Shown here piece after piece: positions 17,315 to 20,000 of a DNA stretch of 20,000 nt. The stretch spans positions 934,046 to 954,045 of the forward strand of contig RPFO01000165.1 of the NCBI GenBank assembly GCA_009746045.1. Direction: 5' to 3'. The position numbers were made by a program, and so were the translations under genes. Each line of letters begins with the position of its first letter. The stretch's first letter is position 1. The notes beneath the pieces were generated by a model, which worked only from the letters and a program-made list of their open reading frames with translations, did no database searches and was not told where the DNA came from. Source of the stretch: Mesostigma viride. Taxonomy: Eukaryota > Streptophyta > Mesostigmatophyceae > Mesostigmatales > Mesostigmataceae.

Positions 17315-18024
17315 CTAGTAGTCAAGGCCCCTGAAGTCGCAGTACGTGTATACGAACTCACGATCCTCCATATCCAGCTCCGGACCTGCACCGGTATGAA
17401 TTAAAACCGGCGTGCTCCCCGCCGCGTAAGTTGCGACGCGCCGACGCGCGACGAGGCGCAGAGGATGTGTAAAGATCGTCAATAATTCCCACCCCGCGGG
17501 AATCCACTCTCGCACAGAGGCGAGAAATGCCACCAGGTTAATTAAAACCTGGCGCTCGCGACTGCGTACGCCGCGAGTGAGCAGCGATAACAGCGCGAGA
17601 TCCTGAAACAAATTTGTCGACACCGCCGGCGCGCCCCCGTGCGTAGCGATGCCCAGTTTTGCAGGTTTCTCTGGTAACCGGTGAGTGAAGAGAGGACGTT
17701 GTCCAACTCCTCAATGGCAGTCGTGACTTCGGTCACCGACCGCAAACCTCCCCGCACCTGGACCGTAAATGTCGATAAAATGTTTCGAATCTGGTCCAAC
17801 AGGTTGCGGATTGCCGGCACCAGTGCTGGCAAATCGGGGTCCTCGGGGTTATCCCCGAGCAATGCGTGAGCTGCACGCTGCTGACGATGAAGCTCGTCGA
17901 GCGAGACCGTTACTTCGTCGAGCAATTGCTGCCACGACGGCACCGTCGGTCTTGACGAAGAACCAGCCGGCGGAGCGGCTATTTCCTCATCGTCCGGAAT
18001 CCGAAATTCTTCCGAATTTGGCAT
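17315..18024 (-). pseudogene. ORF1 of element B, upstream of gag, function unknown
   Basis: Two overlapping frames (18024-17542 and 17623-17315) read as one gene of about 235 codons with one frameshift near 17600-17625. The first starts at an ATG 23 bases after the 5' LTR. The N-terminal half is acidic with heptad-like leucines (for example LLDEVTVSLDELHRQQ), which suggests a coiled coil. The C-terminal half is hydrophobic then acidic, ending CDFRGLDY. I recognise no family. It lies between the 5' LTR and gag on the same strand, so it is probably part of the element. Alternatives are an extra gag-like gene or captured sequence. Confidence 0.55.
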
Positions 18025-18047
18025 CTTTTTGACAGAGCGTGTAATAC
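18025..18047 (-). promoter_or_regulatory. Leader and expected primer-binding region of element B
   Basis: Only 23 bases separate the 5' LTR from the ATG of ORF1. On the minus strand they begin GTATTACACGCTCTGTC. There is no TGG next to the LTR, so no ordinary tRNA 3'-end primer site is visible. If the LTR ends at AAC rather than AACTC, the leader begins TCGTATT, still without TGG. Confidence 0.5.
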
Positions 18048-18665
18048 GAGTTGTGAGGGTAAGAATGCCACGAATTCCGCCATGGTTCTTGCAGGAAGTT
18101 GCCTTTATTAATAACAGGAAACACAGACGTAAGTCACGTCACTTCCAAGACTGCACGCAGCACAGACGACAGGGTCGCAGTGCCAAGAGAACGTGCACGC
18201 AAGAACTAGCGTCCCGGTGTGACCAAGTCACTCATATAGCTTGCTAGGGACGCGTCCAAGTATTCAGCTGCACTGTCACAGCTGAACTGTCAATCAATTG
18301 ATTACACAGACTCTGGCACGCCTTTGGCGCGCAGATCTATCAATTGTCCATACGGCTAGTCCTGTGGACCTATCCGTACACTAGTCAGCATCAATTGTCT
18401 CATAGGTCCTGGCGCGCTACAGTGCGCCTACCTATCAATTGACCATCAAGTCCTGTACAAGTCCTGTCAACGTCCTGCGGACTATCAAAGTGACACTTGT
18501 ACATCCTGTGTCCGTACGCGCCCACAGTGGCGCGCCGGGTACTGTCGGCACAGCCTAGGAAACGTCATAACTTTTACGTTCCTTAACCAAATGAGGCGTT
18601 CAAGGTGCCGTTGGAAAGAGCGTAACAATCTCTATCCATCTAACGTAAATCCTTTACGTTAACTC
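18048..18665 (-). repeat. 5' LTR of element B
   Basis: It is 618 bp, direct repeat of 6034-6652. It contains the same features: hairpin arms at 18642-18649 and 18653-18660, four ATCAATTG motifs (18293, 18339, 18390, 18434), and AATAAA at 18104-18109 on the minus strand. It is the promoter-side LTR for ORF1, gag and pol. Confidence 0.92.
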
Positions 18666-18670
18666 ATAGA
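18666..18670. repeat. Target site duplication of element B, right copy (ATAGA)
   Basis: It matches ATAGA at 6031-6035 on the far side of the element. Confidence 0.65.
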
Positions 18671-20000
18671 TATGCCCCCCTGGCTGAACCGAACTAACTT
18701 TATTGCTTTTCCTATAGTGCATCATACAGGATAAAAACAAAGGCGGTAAAACAGCCAGAATTGCAGCCTCGCCAGGCTGAAAAAAAACTGCGCGATGATG
18801 AAGAGCGCGCTTCTCCCACCAAGATTTGCTCGAGCCCCGCATCCTCCCCGAAACTCCCGTTTGGCCACAGGCCGAAAGATCGGGTCCGCTGTCAGGCTCC
18901 CGGCAGTTGTGGGCTACCCTGGCACCCCGCGCTAGCCATATCCACCTGTGATTCTTTCCACCGTAGCCGCTGGCCCTGGCCTGTATGGCTCCTTCCCTGA
19001 CGTTGTCCGACTGAAAACGCAGCTTCCCCAGTGTCTGGAAGCTGCTTGCCGCACCCAGGGGTAGAGGGGAATCGTCAGTAGGCCCAGCGCCGGAAATCAC
19101 ACCCTTTTACTCAAATCGTAGAGCCCCCCACCCAACAACCATTACCGTGGCCTGTAACGGTTGGTGGAGAACATAAAGAAATTTGTTCTAGGCCTACTAT
19201 CCACGCTCGGAGAGGCCGATAGCATCGTCTTACATTCAGCGCAGCCGCCATAGCGGCCAGCCGACCTTGCCAGCAAATGCTGGGATAAAGTAATTGCGAA
19301 GCTGAAAAGAGGCCTCCCTACGTCCCCTACACCACTCTAAGTACTGACTATCATTCACATTGCGCCACGCAGGCCTGCCGGCTGGCGCAGGTACAAGGTG
19401 TACTGACTGCCCATCACAGTTGCGCCACGCCTGGCGGCTGGCGCAGGTAACAAGGTCTAGTGACGTACGTTAGAAGCTACCTAGGCCTGCACTCCGGAAC
19501 CACACTCAGCCTCGGCACAAAAAGGGCCGGCCGGTGCAGTACCCTTGTGACAAGCGCTAGTCTTACGCTACCTACAGCAGGTCGGTCCCCTTTGAGCCCG
19601 TCCATGCGTCATATATAAAATTAGTGAAGCTCACAAAATGAAACCACGTTCCAAACGTCCCAAATCGAAATAGAACAAAACCAAACGCAAAAGACGCAGT
19701 GCAGCATATGTGCATGGCAGGACATGCTGCTATGGAACCACCCGGTAGGCAAACTGCCTCTCCCTATCCGCTCCTTACGTGAACACAACGGAAAGAGACC
19801 GGCTGGCAGCCGAAATGTTCATGGGACACCGTTCCGAAGCCCAGCAGCAAACAAAAAACGCAGCTTACCCAGGCGTCATACCGGGTGCCACCTTCTTACC
19901 CCGACAGTCGTCATCCCTGCAATCTTGGAGATCCAAGAGCTCACGGCACCTACAGTCCAGGCGCTCCTGCCGCTCCAAAGACCCGTCATGAAATACCTAA
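18671..20000. other. Right flank without a recognisable gene
   Basis: Several short open frames occur on both strands but none has a recognisable motif or clear support. A tandem duplication lies at 19341-19456. A TATA-like ATATATAAAA near 19610-19619 precedes a GTG-initiated open frame at 19779-19991 (70 codons, charged, Q- and S-rich), which might be the start of a gene or another element leaving the window; support is weak. Confidence 0.4.
19341..19456. repeat. Two-copy imperfect tandem repeat with internal inverted repeats
   Basis: Copies at 19341-19399 and 19400-19456 both begin GTACTGACT and end in an imperfect GCGCAGGTACAAGGT. Each contains TGCGCCA (19361 and 19421) facing TGGCGCA (19383 and 19439). 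Each unit could form a small hairpin or bind a dimeric protein. Confidence 0.7.

Larger units (their letters stand above)
6034..18665 (-). mobile_element. Element B: complete copia-related LTR retrotransposon carrying two nested insertions
   Basis: Two nearly identical LTRs in direct orientation (6034-6652 and 18048-18665) enclose ORF1, gag, pol and a polypurine tract, all on the minus strand. ATAGA precedes the left LTR and follows the right one, as expected for a target duplication. Elements C (8175-11271) and D (14782-16479) were inserted later. Without them the internal region is about 6.6 kb and the whole element about 7.8 kb. Transcription runs from the right LTR (5' LTR) to the left one (3' LTR). 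LTR similarity indicates a recent insertion, yet gag, ORF1 and pol contain single-base frameshifts, so this copy looks defective unless those are assembly errors. Confidence 0.92.

Noticed and set aside
18654-19100. Minus-strand open frame of 148 codons running into the LTR of element B
   Set aside because: It crosses the transposon-flank junction, so it cannot be an original gene, and it has no recognisable motif.

Overview
The window is eukaryotic and is almost entirely transposable elements. It holds LTR retrotransposons with Ty1/copia-type reverse transcriptase and RNase H, a TTAA-flanked piggyBac-like DNA element, TATA-type LTR promoters and an AATAAA signal. I recognise no host gene, no rRNA or tRNA gene, no CRISPR array and nothing prokaryotic. 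The species cannot be named from this sequence; an alga, other protist or fungus-like eukaryote would fit, but that is inference.

Layout. (1) 1-590: flank without a recognisable gene. (2) About 593-5570, plus strand: element A, a 5'-truncated LTR retrotransposon. It keeps an almost intact pol (991-4185), a 3' untranslated region, a polypurine tract and the start of one LTR (4932 onward). (3) 5571-6033: short spacer. (4) 6034-18665, minus strand: element B, a relative of A from the same family, complete from LTR to LTR (619 and 618 bp; I count two substitutions and one 1-bp indel between them). Its order in the direction of transcription is LTR, ORF1 of unknown function, gag with a zinc knuckle, an in-frame TGA, pol, 3' region, polypurine tract, LTR. 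(5) Two later insertions lie inside B. Element C (8175-11271, minus strand, 5-bp CCTAG target duplication) splits pol between RT and RNase H and carries only a gag. Element D (14782-16479, TTAA duplication, 11-bp terminal inverted repeats) splits gag. With both removed, B is about 7.8 kb. (6) 18671-20000: right flank with a small tandem duplication and no recognisable gene.

The most interesting point is pol of A and B. Read in order, it gives zinc-binding and catalytic integrase, an SH3-like integrase C-terminus, then a retropepsin-like aspartic protease, then copia-type RT and RNase H. Copia elements normally have protease-integrase-RT-RNase H and gypsy elements protease-RT-RNase H-integrase, so integrase-protease-RT-RNase H is a different architecture. 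It is present in two well diverged copies. Both also share a DTN (not DTG) protease motif, an LHGDD (not YVDD) RT motif, a short D-D(29)-E integrase spacing, LTRs that begin GAGTTAACG followed by a hairpin with different bases in each copy, and a 22-bp 3' motif containing a tRNA T-arm/B-box core. Together these suggest a distinct and possibly undescribed retrotransposon lineage.

In B, gag and pol are in one frame separated by a single TGA, which suggests stop-codon readthrough. B, C and the 5' end of A carry single-base frameshifts. Because the LTRs of B and C are nearly identical, assembly indel errors should be excluded before calling all of these copies dead.
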